Part shown: one piece after another, positions 33,552-43,488 of the stretch | Layout of the letters: every line of letters starts with the position of its first letter | Position numbering within the stretch: the stretch's first letter is position 1 | Assembly: GCA_027082955.1 (NCBI GenBank) | Contig: JALWTA010000011.1 | Coordinates: 8,569-72,568 of the forward strand | Length of the DNA: 64,000 nucleotides | Source: Sulfurovum sp. | GTDB lineage: Bacteria > Campylobacterota > Campylobacteria > Campylobacterales > Sulfurovaceae | Direction of reading: 5' to 3' | Program-made: the position numbers and the translations under genes | The notes under the pieces: model-generated | Seen by the model: the letters and a program-made list of their open reading frames with translations, nothing else | Databases searched by the model: none | What the model was told of the DNA's origin: nothing

Positions 33552-36500
33552 TCACTCCTCTATCTTCCCTTCATACCACTTTCGAAGCCATCTGTCCATC
33601 GGGCTGATCATACGGTAGATCACGGGCACGACCAGCAGCGTCAATACCATCGAGCTTAAAAGTCCGCCAATGACTGCGATCGCCATCGGTGCTTTGGTCT
33701 CACTTCCCAAAGAATTGCTCAATGCCAAAGGCAGCATAGCAAAGATCATCGCGATAGTGGTCATCAAAATAGGGCGAAGACGCTTTTCTCCCGCTTCAAG
33801 CAAAGCGGCATTTGCATCTTTCCCTCTGGCTACCGCTTCATTGGCAAAATCCACCAGCAACACTGCATTCTTGCCTACCATTCCCATAAGCAGCATAAAG
33901 CCGATCATCACAAAAAGGCTGAAGTGCTGCCCGGTGAGAAGGAGCGCAACCATGACCCCGATGATACTCAACGGCAACGCCACCATAATAATGACAGGCT
34001 GAATGAGCGACTCATACAAGATCGCCAAAATAATGAACATCAAAATAACAGAAAGTCCCAATGCTGCACCGAATGCCTTGTTGGTCTTGACCATCTCATC
34101 GGCAAAACCGGTGAACTTGTAATGCACACTAGGCGGCAGGAGTTTGTCTATCCCTTGTTTGGTGTATTTCACTGCACCGCCAAGGTCCAGTCCGAACAGG
34201 TCTGCATAGACCGTCACCTGACGCTGCCTGTCAAAATGGTAGATCGCCGCGATCGATTTGGTTTTAACAAATCTGACCAGACCGTCAAGATAGACCAGTT
34301 GCCCATTGGCGGCTCTGAGCTGAATTTTTTTAAGGTCATCAAGGCTTACCCTGTGTGCATCATCAAAACGCAGTGTAATGTTGTACTGCTTCCCTTTTTC
34401 TTCAAAATAGGAGATCTCCAGATCACTCGAGAAAGCAATGGAGATCGCCTGTGCAATCTGAGAAGCAGAGATCCCGAGACGGTTGGCATTCTCTCTAAGA
34501 ATATTGATATCGATCTGCGGTTTTCCCTCATCCATATTGGTGTCTATATCGACAAAGCCTTTTTTCTTGGAAAGATAGGCAACAAGTCTCTTCTTTGCCA
34601 CTTTTAGATCATTGAACGAATCGGACTTCAACACGATCTGATACGGGACTGAGACACCGGCACCCTTGATGCTCGGAATAGCCGCTGCCGTAATATACAT
34701 CTTCTTCTGATACGGTTTAAGCTTTTCCCGGAAATTCTGAATAATCTGTTCCTGTCTGATGCTTCTTTTGCTCTTGGGAGTCAGTTTAACATAGATAAGG
34801 GCTTTGTTCTTCTCTTTGACCGAGTTGTAGCCGACACTCAATGTAGTAAAAAGGACATTTTTGTCTTTTCTGACCATATCTTCAATGGTTTTGGATTCCC
34901 TGATCATCTCTGCAAGCGAAATACCCGGCTGTGCACGCATCTTGATTTCAAATTCCGCTTTGTCCTCTTTGGGGATAAAATCCATCCCTATCTTCGGGAA
35001 AAGGCTCAAAGAACCTACAAAGACTGCCAAAACAAGGATCAGTGTACTGACCTTAAAACGCAATACCAGTTTCAGCAGCAAATCATACACCCTCTCCATT
35101 GCTTTGAAGAACGGCTCTGTAGCAGAATAGAACCAGCTCTCTTTTTTATGCAGCACCCTTGCACTCAGACTCGGCATAAAGGTCATTGCTACCGTATAGG
35201 ATATCACCACGGCAAAACCGACCGTCATAGCGAAACTCTCAAAGAACTTACCAACGATCCCGCTCATATTGGCAACAGGGATGAAGACAGCAAGCAACAT
35301 TGCAGAGATCGCAAAAATAGCAAATGCCATCTCTTTTACCCCGTCGACCGCTGCTTCAAACCTGCCCATTCCCGCTTCCATTTTCTTGTAAATATTTTCA
35401 AGTACAACAATAGCATCATCAATGATGATACCAATCGAGAGCGTCAGCCCGATCAGTGTCATTTTGTTCAGATCGAACCCCATAAAGTTCATCAATGCAA
35501 TCGTGCCCAGAATAGAGATGGGGATGGAGAGTGCAGAAACCACAGTAATGGTAAAGTTTCTCAGAAAGCCAAAAATAATGATGACTGCCAGGAAAGCACC
35601 ATAGATCAGGTCAAACTCCACATCTTTTAGCGAATGGATAATAAACGGTGTGGTATCCTGAAGGATCTGTACACCGTATTTGTCGCCTGCCATGTTCCGA
35701 AGAGTTGGAACAGCCTCTTTCACACGTTTGACAATATCAAGCGTATTGGTTCCCGAAATTTTCTGCACCTCGAGCATGACACCCGGTACTCCGTTATAAG
35801 AGGCATAACTGTCAGGATCACTGAGCGTATCTTCAACCTTTGCGACATCTTTAAGACGGATATCATCTTTGATAATAATATTTTTAAGCGCTTCCACATT
35901 CAAAGCATCCGCTTTGGTCTTGAGAATGAACTCCTTGCTCTTTGTAATGAGCTTTCCGCCGCCGATTTTGACATTCTCTCTCTTAACGATACTGTTAAGC
36001 TCGCGTACCGTAATGCCAAACTTGTTCAGTTGTCTAATATCAGGGAATATCTTGATCTCCCTGTCACGATAACCGATAATATTGATTGAGCCCACACCGT
36101 TGATCTTTTGCAGCGATGGCTTCACCTTCTCGTCTGCAAAAAGCATGAGGTTGTTAAGTGTATCGTTTTTGGCGGTCAAAAAGACATTGACCACCGGTGC
36201 CCCGCCGATGTCCAGTTTGCTTACCAAGGGTGTCTTGGCATCTTTTGGAAGGACAACGGCAGAGACTTTGTCTCGCACATCGTTAGTCGCCTCATTGATA
36301 TCACGCTCCAAAAAGAACTTCACCATCACGACCGATGCGCCCTCGGAGCTTGTAGAGGTGATAGTATCCACACCGCCAATGCGCGAAATCGCCTCTTCTA
36401 TCTTGTCGGTTACCTGCGATTCTACCGTACTTGCTTCCGCACCTGGGTAGATGGTCTTGATCGTCACTATTGGAAAATCTACATTGGGGAAAAGTGCCGA

Positions 36501-36593
36501 GGGCATGCTTTTGAAACTGAGCCATCCAAAGATCACCAGTGTAAAAGCATACATCAGTGTCGCAATGGGTCTGTTTATGGCTAACTTATACAT
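33552..36593 (-). CDS. RND multidrug efflux inner-membrane pump (AcrB/HAE1-like)
   Basis: A 1013-residue proton-driven pump of the resistance-nodulation-division family with the usual two repeats of six helices and large periplasmic loops. The proton-relay Asp pair is in GIIIDDAIVVLENIYKKME of helix 4, and the C-terminal half has VGKNAVLLVDFANE. It takes substrates from the periplasm and passes them to the TolC-like channel encoded by the same operon. Its start is 10 bp after the adaptor gene. The neighbouring TetR regulator probably controls it. Confidence 0.95.
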   Translation of the reverse strand: MYKLAINRPIATLMYAFTLVIFGWLSFKSMPSALFPNVDFPIVTIKTIYPGAEASTVESQVTDKIEEAISRIGGVDTITSTSSEGASVVMVKFFLERDINEATNDVRDKVSAVVLPKDAKTPLVSKLDIGGAPVVNVFLTAKNDTLNNLMLFADEKVKPSLQKINGVGSINIIGYRDREIKIFPDIRQLNKFGITVRELNSIVKRENVKIGGGKLITKSKEFILKTKADALNVEALKNIIIKDDIRLKDVAKVEDTLSDPDSYASYNGVPGVMLEVQKISGTNTLDIVKRVKEAVPTLRNMAGDKYGVQILQDTTPFIIHSLKDVEFDLIYGAFLAVIIIFGFLRNFTITVVSALSIPISILGTIALMNFMGFDLNKMTLIGLTLSIGIIIDDAIVVLENIYKKMEAGMGRFEAAVDGVKEMAFAIFAISAMLLAVFIPVANMSGIVGKFFESFAMTVGFAVVISYTVAMTFMPSLSARVLHKKESWFYSATEPFFKAMERVYDLLLKLVLRFKVSTLILVLAVFVGSLSLFPKIGMDFIPKEDKAEFEIKMRAQPGISLAEMIRESKTIEDMVRKDKNVLFTTLSVGYNSVKEKNKALIYVKLTPKSKRSIRQEQIIQNFREKLKPYQKKMYITAAAIPSIKGAGVSVPYQIVLKSDSFNDLKVAKKRLVAYLSKKKGFVDIDTNMDEGKPQIDINILRENANRLGISASQIAQAISIAFSSDLEISYFEEKGKQYNITLRFDDAHRVSLDDLKKIQLRAANGQLVYLDGLVRFVKTKSIAAIYHFDRQRQVTVYADLFGLDLGGAVKYTKQGIDKLLPPSVHYKFTGFADEMVKTNKAFGAALGLSVILMFIILAILYESLIQPVIIMVALPLSIIGVMVALLLTGQHFSLFVMIGFMLLMGMVGKNAVLLVDFANEAVARGKDANAALLEAGEKRLRPILMTTIAMIFAMLPLALSNSLGSETKAPMAIAVIGGLLSSMVLTLLVVPVIYRMISPMDRWLRKWYEGKIEE

Positions 36594-36602
36594 CTGTCTG
36601 TC

Positions 36603-37313
36603 CTACTTCGCATCAGGGAGGATGATCACACCGTCTCCGAAAAGACCGGGCGCAAATCCTTTGGCTTCCACCTCTGCTCTGATCTTTCTGTTGGCACTGT
36701 TCGCATAAGGGTACACTTTGCTAATCTTGCCTGTGTAAACGGTTTTATCTCCATCCACACTGTACTTGAATGTCAAACCAGGCTTTAACACTCTCCAGTA
36801 CTTTTGATCGACCGCTAACACCAGTTTTCTTCTTTTTAGACTCTGTATCTTCATGACCGTCCTGATCATTGCACCAGAAACCACATCTCCAACCTCAACG
36901 CTTTTTGCATAGATAACACCGTCAAAGGGCGCCTTGATCTGTGTTTTGTCCAGCAACGCCTGCTGATAGGCTACCTGCGCTTTGCTCTGTTCATATTTGA
37001 AAGCATAGGCATCAAACTTTGAAGCATCCACCAGCGTCTTGACCTTCAACTGCCTATCATAATCTCTCTTTGCATACTTCATGGCTATTTGCGCAATATC
37101 CAGCGCCGCTTTCAGATCGGCATTGTTCAGTTCTGCAAGAATATCTCCTTTTTTCACAACCGAAGCCACATCGACATTTACCTTTCCCACTGTCCCGCTG
37201 GATGTAAATGCCAGATCGGCATGCTGAGCCGCCTCCACATTGAATGTTGCATATATCTCTTCTGCTCTCAGGCTCATTATTGCCAATAACAGGCTCAATA
37301 CAATCTTTTTCAT
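36603..37313 (-). CDS. Short periplasmic adaptor (membrane fusion protein) of RND pump
   Basis: A 236-residue adaptor with signal peptide (MKKIVLSLLLAIMSLRA), a lipoyl-like half (GTVGKVNVDVASVVKKGDIL, about 40-60), a short alpha-helical hairpin (60-120), the second lipoyl half (IKAPFDGVIYAKSVEVGDVVS) and a beta-barrel domain. It is well below the usual 350-400 residues: the membrane-proximal domain and much of the hairpin are missing. It bridges pump and outer-membrane channel. The gene overlaps the TolC-like gene by four bases. Confidence 0.9.
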   Translation of the reverse strand: MKKIVLSLLLAIMSLRAEEIYATFNVEAAQHADLAFTSSGTVGKVNVDVASVVKKGDILAELNNADLKAALDIAQIAMKYAKRDYDRQLKVKTLVDASKFDAYAFKYEQSKAQVAYQQALLDKTQIKAPFDGVIYAKSVEVGDVVSGAMIRTVMKIQSLKRRKLVLAVDQKYWRVLKPGLTFKYSVDGDKTVYTGKISKVYPYANSANRKIRAEVEAKGFAPGLFGDGVIILPDAK

Positions 37314-38569
37314 TTCACAAACTCCCTTGGGTCTTTGCCCGCATAGTAATAATAGAGTGACTTTTTGATCTCATAGTCATACAGTGTCTCTTTGTAGCGT
37401 GCTTCAGCCAGTGTCTGATCCGCCAATGCATCAAGATAGGCGATATCATCCACCAGTCCGGCTTCAAATTTTTTGCGTATGCTTCGATAGGTACTCTCTG
37501 CAGCCCTCAATGCGCTTTTGGCACTTCTCATCTTTGCACGTGTCGTTCTCAGTGTTTCATCCGCCAGCTTAAACTGCATCAACTGCTCTTTTTTCGCATG
37601 TTCAAGATTGCTAAGCAGGGCAAGCTTTTGCAGCCGTACCGCTTCACTCTCATGCTTCATTCGCCCTTTGTCAAAAAGCCTCATATTGAGCGATATCTTC
37701 ACTTCATTCTGATGATCAACAAGGAAAGCTGCACTTCCTCCCGGACCAAACTGGGGAGGCAATGTTCCTATCTCCTGAAAGTTGGAACGGTGATAGGTAT
37801 CACTCACACCGATCTGGGGCAGATAGTTCGCATCGACAGCTTTGGCATTCTCACCGATCGCTTTTGCCTGTGCCTGCATGGTCTTAATGGTATCGAACCA
37901 CCCAAAATGTACGTCGTGCGGTGCAACAAAAGTACTGTTCCCAAGCCGGGTTGCATCCAGACCGCTAAGCAGCTTCAGGTTCTCCCTTGCCGTTTGGATA
38001 TTGAGCTTGACACTTTCGATCAGATAATGGTTGCTGTCATAGACAGACTGCAGTTTGTCTACCTCTTCCTGAGTAGCAAGCCCTGTCATCTTAAAACGTT
38101 TGACGCGCACGATCTGTGCCGCCAGTTCCCTGGAACGTTCCCGAAGCGCATGCAAATTTGCCTGAAGCTGTTTAATGGTGTAGTAATGCCGTACAATCTG
38201 CAGCGTCACACTCTTTGAGAAGGCTTCTTTCTCAAAAACCGAAGCCTCTTTGCTGTATGCTTTTGCCTTTAGCATTGCTGCCTTTCTTCCACCGTCGTAG
38301 AGTTCCAGATGTACCCTTGCATACGCAGTTGCCGTACGCCCCGGCTCTACAATGGATGTTGGGCTCACATCCTGATAACTGCCTCCAATATCGAGTGTAG
38401 GCCAGTAGGCACTTTGTGCCGATGCGACCTCCTGCGCTTTTGCCTCGACGGTAATCTCTTTGGCTTTGATCTGTTTGTTATATTTTTGCGCATGATCGAT
38501 AAACACTCCCAATCCCCCTGCATACGTCACGCTTATCCACATGACAGACATACTTAACAGTCGCTTCAT
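37310..38569 (-). CDS. TolC-family outer-membrane efflux channel
   Basis: A 419-residue outer-membrane factor: signal peptide, then two repeats of long helices with ETL/NLxxLSGLD-type boxes (NLKLLSGLD near 195), typical of TolC proteins forming trimers across the periplasm. With the adaptor and the RND pump it completes a tripartite efflux system. It overlaps the TetR gene and the adaptor gene by four bases each (ATGA), so the four genes are translationally coupled. Confidence 0.92.
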   Translation of the reverse strand: MKRLLSMSVMWISVTYAGGLGVFIDHAQKYNKQIKAKEITVEAKAQEVASAQSAYWPTLDIGGSYQDVSPTSIVEPGRTATAYARVHLELYDGGRKAAMLKAKAYSKEASVFEKEAFSKSVTLQIVRHYYTIKQLQANLHALRERSRELAAQIVRVKRFKMTGLATQEEVDKLQSVYDSNHYLIESVKLNIQTARENLKLLSGLDATRLGNSTFVAPHDVHFGWFDTIKTMQAQAKAIGENAKAVDANYLPQIGVSDTYHRSNFQEIGTLPPQFGPGGSAAFLVDHQNEVKISLNMRLFDKGRMKHESEAVRLQKLALLSNLEHAKKEQLMQFKLADETLRTTRAKMRSAKSALRAAESTYRSIRKKFEAGLVDDIAYLDALADQTLAEARYKETLYDYEIKKSLYYYYAGKDPREFVK

Positions 38570-39171
38570 CTCTCTTCTCCTTCATAAGCCAACAGTGCCA
38601 TCAGCGTATCTACATAGGAATGGATCTCATGTTTAAGATCACGGTTGCGTTCCGTTGTCTGGGAAATGATGAACATCCCCTTTGCCGTGGCAAAAATTGC
38701 GCCGGTCATCTGCCGGGTCACCGGTTTAAGTTCTTGAGAGATGATGCCTTCTTCTATAATTTTTTCAAACCATGTATAATAGTAGTCAAAACATTCTGTC
38801 TGGAAGGCTGTCATCTCCTTTTGGGGAGAAAGCAGCGAAATACCCGTAAACATTTTATAAAGCTCCCGAAGCTCACTGCTCTTTGCATCATAGAAAAAAT
38901 CGGCAAAAATTTTGATCTTGTCTGCCGTTCGCTCAGCAAGTTCCAGCTCTGCTTCTATGCGTACATTGTGGGCATGCATCAAAATCTCTACCAACTCGAA
39001 CAGCAACGCTTCTTTGCTTTTGAAATATTCGTAGAACGTCCCTTTACCTATACCGGCATTTTTCGCGATGGCGGCAATGGTCAAATTCTGAATCCCCTTT
39101 TCAAGAATGAGTGCTTTGGAAGCGAGCGCAATATCCCGGCGTTTTTGTGCTTTGTCTACAATAATAGCCAT
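38566..39171 (-). CDS. TetR/AcrR-family repressor of the efflux operon
   Basis: A 201-residue TetR regulator. The N-terminal helix-turn-helix is TIAAIAKNAGIGKGTFYEYFKSKEAL in pieces IAAIAKNAGIGKGTFY and EYFKSKEALL (31-56). The C-terminal ligand domain is all helical. It is the first gene of the efflux operon, and a perfect 13-bp dyad (TGACCGTCGGTCA) lies 24 bp upstream of its start, so autoregulation with release by a pump substrate is likely. The inducer is unknown. Confidence 0.92.
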   Translation of the reverse strand: MAIIVDKAQKRRDIALASKALILEKGIQNLTIAAIAKNAGIGKGTFYEYFKSKEALLFELVEILMHAHNVRIEAELELAERTADKIKIFADFFYDAKSSELRELYKMFTGISLLSPQKEMTAFQTECFDYYYTWFEKIIEEGIISQELKPVTRQMTGAIFATAKGMFIISQTTERNRDLKHEIHSYVDTLMALLAYEGEER

Positions 39172-39194
39172 ATATCCCTCTATGTAAAAATGAC

Positions 39195-39207
39195 TGACCG
39201 TCGGTCA
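39195..39207. promoter_or_regulatory. TetR operator upstream of the efflux operon
   Basis: TGACCGTCGGTCA is a perfect 6-bp inverted repeat around one central base, lying between the regulator gene (start 39171) and the next gene. TetR/AcrR repressors of efflux operons often bind such TGACCG dyads close to their own promoter. Confidence 0.75.
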
Positions 39208-39318
39208 ATTAAAAATTATAGTCTATTTTCCTTAAGAGCACCTCCTACAACCCAGGAAGTGCCCTTAATGCATACGACCAGTTTCCCAACAACGACTGAC
39301 ACTGCAAACAAGACATTA

Positions 39319-41112
39319 TCACTTTTCAGCATTTCTGCGGTAGATTGTTTTACCCTCCTTGATCGTCTCAAGCACATGGATATTGCGGATGTGCTTTTTG
39401 TCTACTTTGAGCGGATTTTGCGATAAAATAACCATATCAGCCATTTTCCCTGCTTCAAGGGTGCCCTTTTGTTTCTCTTCAAAATGCTGTCTTGCCGCAT
39501 TGATCGTCACTGCCTTAAGCGCATCATACACACTGATTTCCTGTTCTTTTCCCAATACTTTCCCGCCGATTGTGGTGCGATCGACAGCAAACTGAATCAC
39601 ATCAAGAATACGCGAAGGAGTAACCGGTTCATCTGCGTGAATGGTCAAGTTGATACCGCGTTTGAGCGCACTTTGCATCGGATCAAGCCTTTGGGCGCGT
39701 CTTGGTCCCAAAAAAAGTTTGGCGTGACGGTCGCCCCAGTAGTAGATGTGCCCTGGGAACATCGAGAGGTACATCCCCAGTGCCTTCACACGGTCAAGCT
39801 GCGCCTCACTGATCACCTGGGCATGGATAATGGTACTGCGATGGTCTTTTCGCGGTGAAGCTGCCAGTGCCTTTTGCATCGCATTCAGATACATTTCTAC
39901 CGCGGCATCACCGTTACAGTGTACCAGCAGATGCCACCGATGATGTAGCGCCTTTGCCACCAGTGCATCCAACTCTGCCTGCGTATAGTTCGGTTTACCG
40001 ACATACCCGGACTGCTGTTGTTTGTGTGCATGGGTATTATTGCTATCCAAAAAGAGATCTCCCGCGACCCCTGCACGACAGCGCGAAGGTTCAGGCTGGA
40101 GTGACTTTGGCAGCGAGAAGTAGGGTTTGCTCAAATATGCCGTATATCCCTGAATGGAGCCGTCAAGAATGATCTTCAGCCCGCCCATACGCAGTCTGTT
40201 ATGATATACCTTGTCTTTTTCATACTGCTTGAGCATTCCGGCAAAATCTGCACTGGGATAACAGAGCACATCGACAGGAAGTTCTTTTGCTCCAGCCATA
40301 CTCTGCAGCAGTTTCCACAGCGGCGGTGTGAGAGTACCCGCCTCCTGTACCGTGGTGATCCCCTCTTTAACATACTTCTCTTTGAGTGTTTTTCGCAAAT
40401 ACTTTTTAGCAACTTTGGCACTTGGCTGCGGAATCTTTTGCATAAACGGCATCATCCCCGCACCCTCTTCGACCACACCGCTCAAATGCCCCTGAGCATC
40501 TCTTCTAAAATGTCCCCCTTTAGGGTCTTTGCTCGCATCGCTCAGACCCGCTTGGGCAATGGCTTTGGAGTTTACTGCAGCAAGATGACTGGAGATATGC
40601 AGCAAAAAAATGGGATTAGTAGTAGAGACAGCATCAAGGTCTTGGCGTGTAGGATGGCGTTTCTCTTTGAGCAGTGTATCATCATAATTCATTCCGATGA
40701 TCCACTCACCGGGCTTGGGATGCCGGGTCTTGATATAGTTTTTCAATACATCTTGAAGCTTTGCTATGGAGTCGACCTTACCGATGGGCGGCGCGCTAAG
40801 ATCTAGATAGGCAACCGAAAGTGTGGTCATAAACAGATGTCCGTGCGGGTCAAAAAAGCCCGGCATCAAAGTCGAACCGTTAAGATCGACCACTTTTGCA
40901 TCCGGATAGCGTTTGTGTGCCTCATCCAGCTTTCCCGTAAACACAATAGTACCATTCTCTTCTGCGAGTGCTTCGACATAATGCGGCACCTTTCCCTCCA
41001 TGGTCAAAATATCACCATGTGTGTAAAGAAGCGGTGAGGCATACACCACGGTACCCACACACAATAACATATACCGGAATACTCGGATCGTCGTATCATA
41101 TATCTGTTTCAT
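39319..41112 (-). CDS. Exported YtcJ-like amidohydrolase (family 3)
   Basis: A 597-residue metal-dependent hydrolase with an N-terminal signal peptide (hydrophobic MLLCVGTVVYASPLL). Motifs: FFDPHGHLFMT (HxH metal site), IVHCNGDAAVEMYLN in the form LLVHCNGDAA, IIHAQVIS, and INLTIHADEPVTPSRIL near the C-terminus. YtcJ-like enzymes hydrolyse amides or N-acyl compounds; the substrate is not predictable. It is a single gene with the efflux operon downstream in the same direction, about 150 bp apart. Confidence 0.88.
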   Translation of the reverse strand: MKQIYDTTIRVFRYMLLCVGTVVYASPLLYTHGDILTMEGKVPHYVEALAEENGTIVFTGKLDEAHKRYPDAKVVDLNGSTLMPGFFDPHGHLFMTTLSVAYLDLSAPPIGKVDSIAKLQDVLKNYIKTRHPKPGEWIIGMNYDDTLLKEKRHPTRQDLDAVSTTNPIFLLHISSHLAAVNSKAIAQAGLSDASKDPKGGHFRRDAQGHLSGVVEEGAGMMPFMQKIPQPSAKVAKKYLRKTLKEKYVKEGITTVQEAGTLTPPLWKLLQSMAGAKELPVDVLCYPSADFAGMLKQYEKDKVYHNRLRMGGLKIILDGSIQGYTAYLSKPYFSLPKSLQPEPSRCRAGVAGDLFLDSNNTHAHKQQQSGYVGKPNYTQAELDALVAKALHHRWHLLVHCNGDAAVEMYLNAMQKALAASPRKDHRSTIIHAQVISEAQLDRVKALGMYLSMFPGHIYYWGDRHAKLFLGPRRAQRLDPMQSALKRGINLTIHADEPVTPSRILDVIQFAVDRTTIGGKVLGKEQEISVYDALKAVTINAARQHFEEKQKGTLEAGKMADMVILSQNPLKVDKKHIRNIHVLETIKEGKTIYRRNAEK

Positions 41113-41289
41113 TGCACTATCCTTCCTGCTTTCTATTGCATATCATAACACATAAACCTCTATAAAATATAGATACCATCTTGCTTTATTTTCCCGCTGC
41201 TCTTCATGAAATTTTCAAAATACCATTCGATTTTGCGTACAATTGTGTTACAATGCCAAAAAATTTTGCTCTATTTAAAGTAAGTATCT

Positions 41290-43488
41290 ATGAAAAACCT
41301 AATTATCGTCGAGTCACCGGCAAAGGCCCGGACCATTACCAACTTCCTTGGCAAAGGCTACAAAGTAATTGCCTCCAAAGGACACATTCGAGACCTTCCC
41401 AAAAGCACATTTGGCATCACGATTGATGACAAAACCGGAGATTTAGTACCCAAATACTCCATTCCACGTGATGCAAGCGCCACGGTCAAAGAACTGAAAA
41501 AGCTTGCCAAAGAGGCAGAGACTGTCTATATCGCGACCGATGAGGACCGCGAGGGAGAAGCCATAGGCTACCATATTGCAAAGGCGATTGGCAAAGACCC
41601 CGAAGCACTGCCACGTATTGTCTTTCATGAAATTACCAAAAGTGCCATACAACACGCTTTGGAAAACCCGAGAAAAGTCGATATGGACTCCGTTGATGCA
41701 CAACAGACACGCAGGCTCCTTGACCGTATTGTCGGATACAAGCTCTCACCTCTGCTTGCCAGCAAAATCCAAAAGGGGCTGAGTGCAGGACGCGTACAGA
41801 GTGCCACACTGAAACTTGTTGTTGACCGGGAACGGGAGATCAAAGCCTTCAAACCTGAAGAGTACTGGACGATTGACGGCATATTTGAAAAGACCATTGA
41901 TGCAAGTATCTATGACTATAATGGACTCAAAATTGAAAAACTGACCATCAAAACAGAGGCGGATGCCGAAGAGATCGTCAATGCGGCAAAAAGCGAGTCG
42001 TTTGTTGTCTTCTCTATCGAGAAAACACAGCGCAAGACAAAAACACCGCCGCCATTCATGACCTCAACCCTTCAGCAAGCAGCCTCAACACAGCTTGGCT
42101 TCTCTCCCAAAAAGACCATGATGGTTGCCCAAAAACTTTATGAGGGTGTCAAAACTGACAAAGGAGTGATGGGGGTCATCACCTATATGCGTACCGACTC
42201 GCTCAATCTGGCCAAAGAGGCAGTTTTTGCGGCACGCGACTTCATTCAATCCTCCTATGGCGACAAATATCTACCCAACAAACCAAAATTTTATGCCAGC
42301 AAATCCAAAGGGGCACAGGAGGCACACGAAGCGATCCGCCCCACACGTGTCGATTTCGATCCGCAAAAAGCAGCCGGATTCCTGACCGCTGACGAGCTTA
42401 AACTCTATCGACTCATCTATAACCGTTTTCTTGCCTGCCAGATGACTGAGGCAGTACTTGAATCGCAAACGATCCTGTTTAAAGGGGACAAATGTACCTT
42501 CAAGGCAAGTGGACGCAAACTGATCTTTGACGGTTTTTACAAAGTAACCGGCTACGCAGAAAAAGACAAACTGCTTCCTGAGCTCAAAGAGGGTACTGCC
42601 GTATCACTTGATGAGATCAAAAAAGAACAGCACTTTACTGAACCGCCGGCGCGCTACAACGAAGCAAGCCTCATTAAAAAACTTGAAAGTCTCGGCATAG
42701 GGCGTCCAAGTACCTATGCGCCTACCATTACCATTTTGCAGCAGCGAAAATATATTGAACTGGTCAAAAAACGCATCCATCCGACCGAAATTGCCTTTAC
42801 CGTCATTGAACTGTTGGAAAAACACTTCCCGGAGATCGTCGACAGCAACTTTACCGCACAGATGGAGGAGACCCTCGACAAAGTTGCCAGCGGAGAAGCG
42901 AACTGGCAAAAGATATTGAAAGATTTCTACACTCCGTTCATGCAGAAGATTGAAGAGGGCAAAAAGAGTATTAAAAGCCAGAAAGTCGCCATACCGACTG
43001 GAGAGAACTGTCCAAAATGCGGTGCGGAACTGCTGCTGAGAAAAGGCCGCTACGGTGAGTTCATCGCCTGTTCCAACTTTCCCAAGTGTAAATATACAAA
43101 AAACACCGACGGGACAGAACCTGAAGAGCCCGAAGAGACCGATGAGAAGTGTGAAAAGTGTGGCTCTCCTATGGTCATTAAAAACTCCAGACGCGGCAAG
43201 TTCCTTGCCTGTTCGGCATACCCAAAATGTAAAAATGCCAAATCACTCACGCCGCCCAAAACACTTGAAGTACCCTGCCCTGAATGTGGTGGTAAACTTC
43301 AGGAACGTGAAGGCAGACGCGGTAAATTCTACGGTTGTACCAACTACCCCAAGTGCAAATTTATTGCCAACTTTGAACCGGTTGACAAAAAATGTTCTGA
43401 ATGCGGCTACCTGATGGGAAAGAAGACACTCCGAGGCAAAGAGGTCTACGAGTGCTTTAAATGCAAACACAAAGAAGAAGTGAAATAG
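41290..43488 (+). CDS. topA: DNA topoisomerase I with four C-terminal zinc ribbons
   Basis: TopA relaxes negative supercoils by single-strand passage. The 732-residue protein has the Toprim domain (VESPAKA at 7-13, DEDREGE at 84-90), and the active-site tyrosine is Tyr299 in GVITYMRTDS. The C-terminal 160 residues hold four tandem zinc ribbons, each with a leading CxxCG and trailing CxxxPxC or CxxC pair. A TACAAT -10 box lies about 40 bp upstream; the ribosome binding site is weak. bioB follows without a gap. Confidence 0.96.
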   Translation: MKNLIIVESPAKARTITNFLGKGYKVIASKGHIRDLPKSTFGITIDDKTGDLVPKYSIPRDASATVKELKKLAKEAETVYIATDEDREGEAIGYHIAKAIGKDPEALPRIVFHEITKSAIQHALENPRKVDMDSVDAQQTRRLLDRIVGYKLSPLLASKIQKGLSAGRVQSATLKLVVDREREIKAFKPEEYWTIDGIFEKTIDASIYDYNGLKIEKLTIKTEADAEEIVNAAKSESFVVFSIEKTQRKTKTPPPFMTSTLQQAASTQLGFSPKKTMMVAQKLYEGVKTDKGVMGVITYMRTDSLNLAKEAVFAARDFIQSSYGDKYLPNKPKFYASKSKGAQEAHEAIRPTRVDFDPQKAAGFLTADELKLYRLIYNRFLACQMTEAVLESQTILFKGDKCTFKASGRKLIFDGFYKVTGYAEKDKLLPELKEGTAVSLDEIKKEQHFTEPPARYNEASLIKKLESLGIGRPSTYAPTITILQQRKYIELVKKRIHPTEIAFTVIELLEKHFPEIVDSNFTAQMEETLDKVASGEANWQKILKDFYTPFMQKIEEGKKSIKSQKVAIPTGENCPKCGAELLLRKGRYGEFIACSNFPKCKYTKNTDGTEPEEPEETDEKCEKCGSPMVIKNSRRGKFLACSAYPKCKNAKSLTPPKTLEVPCPECGGKLQEREGRRGKFYGCTNYPKCKFIANFEPVDKKCSECGYLMGKKTLRGKEVYECFKCKHKEEVK

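Noticed and set aside
39232..39268. Terminator in the TetR upstream region (TTAAGAGCAC with GTGCCCTTAA)
   Set aside because: A ten-base stem with one mismatch and a 17-base loop is present, but no T-run follows on either strand and no gene end is adjacent.
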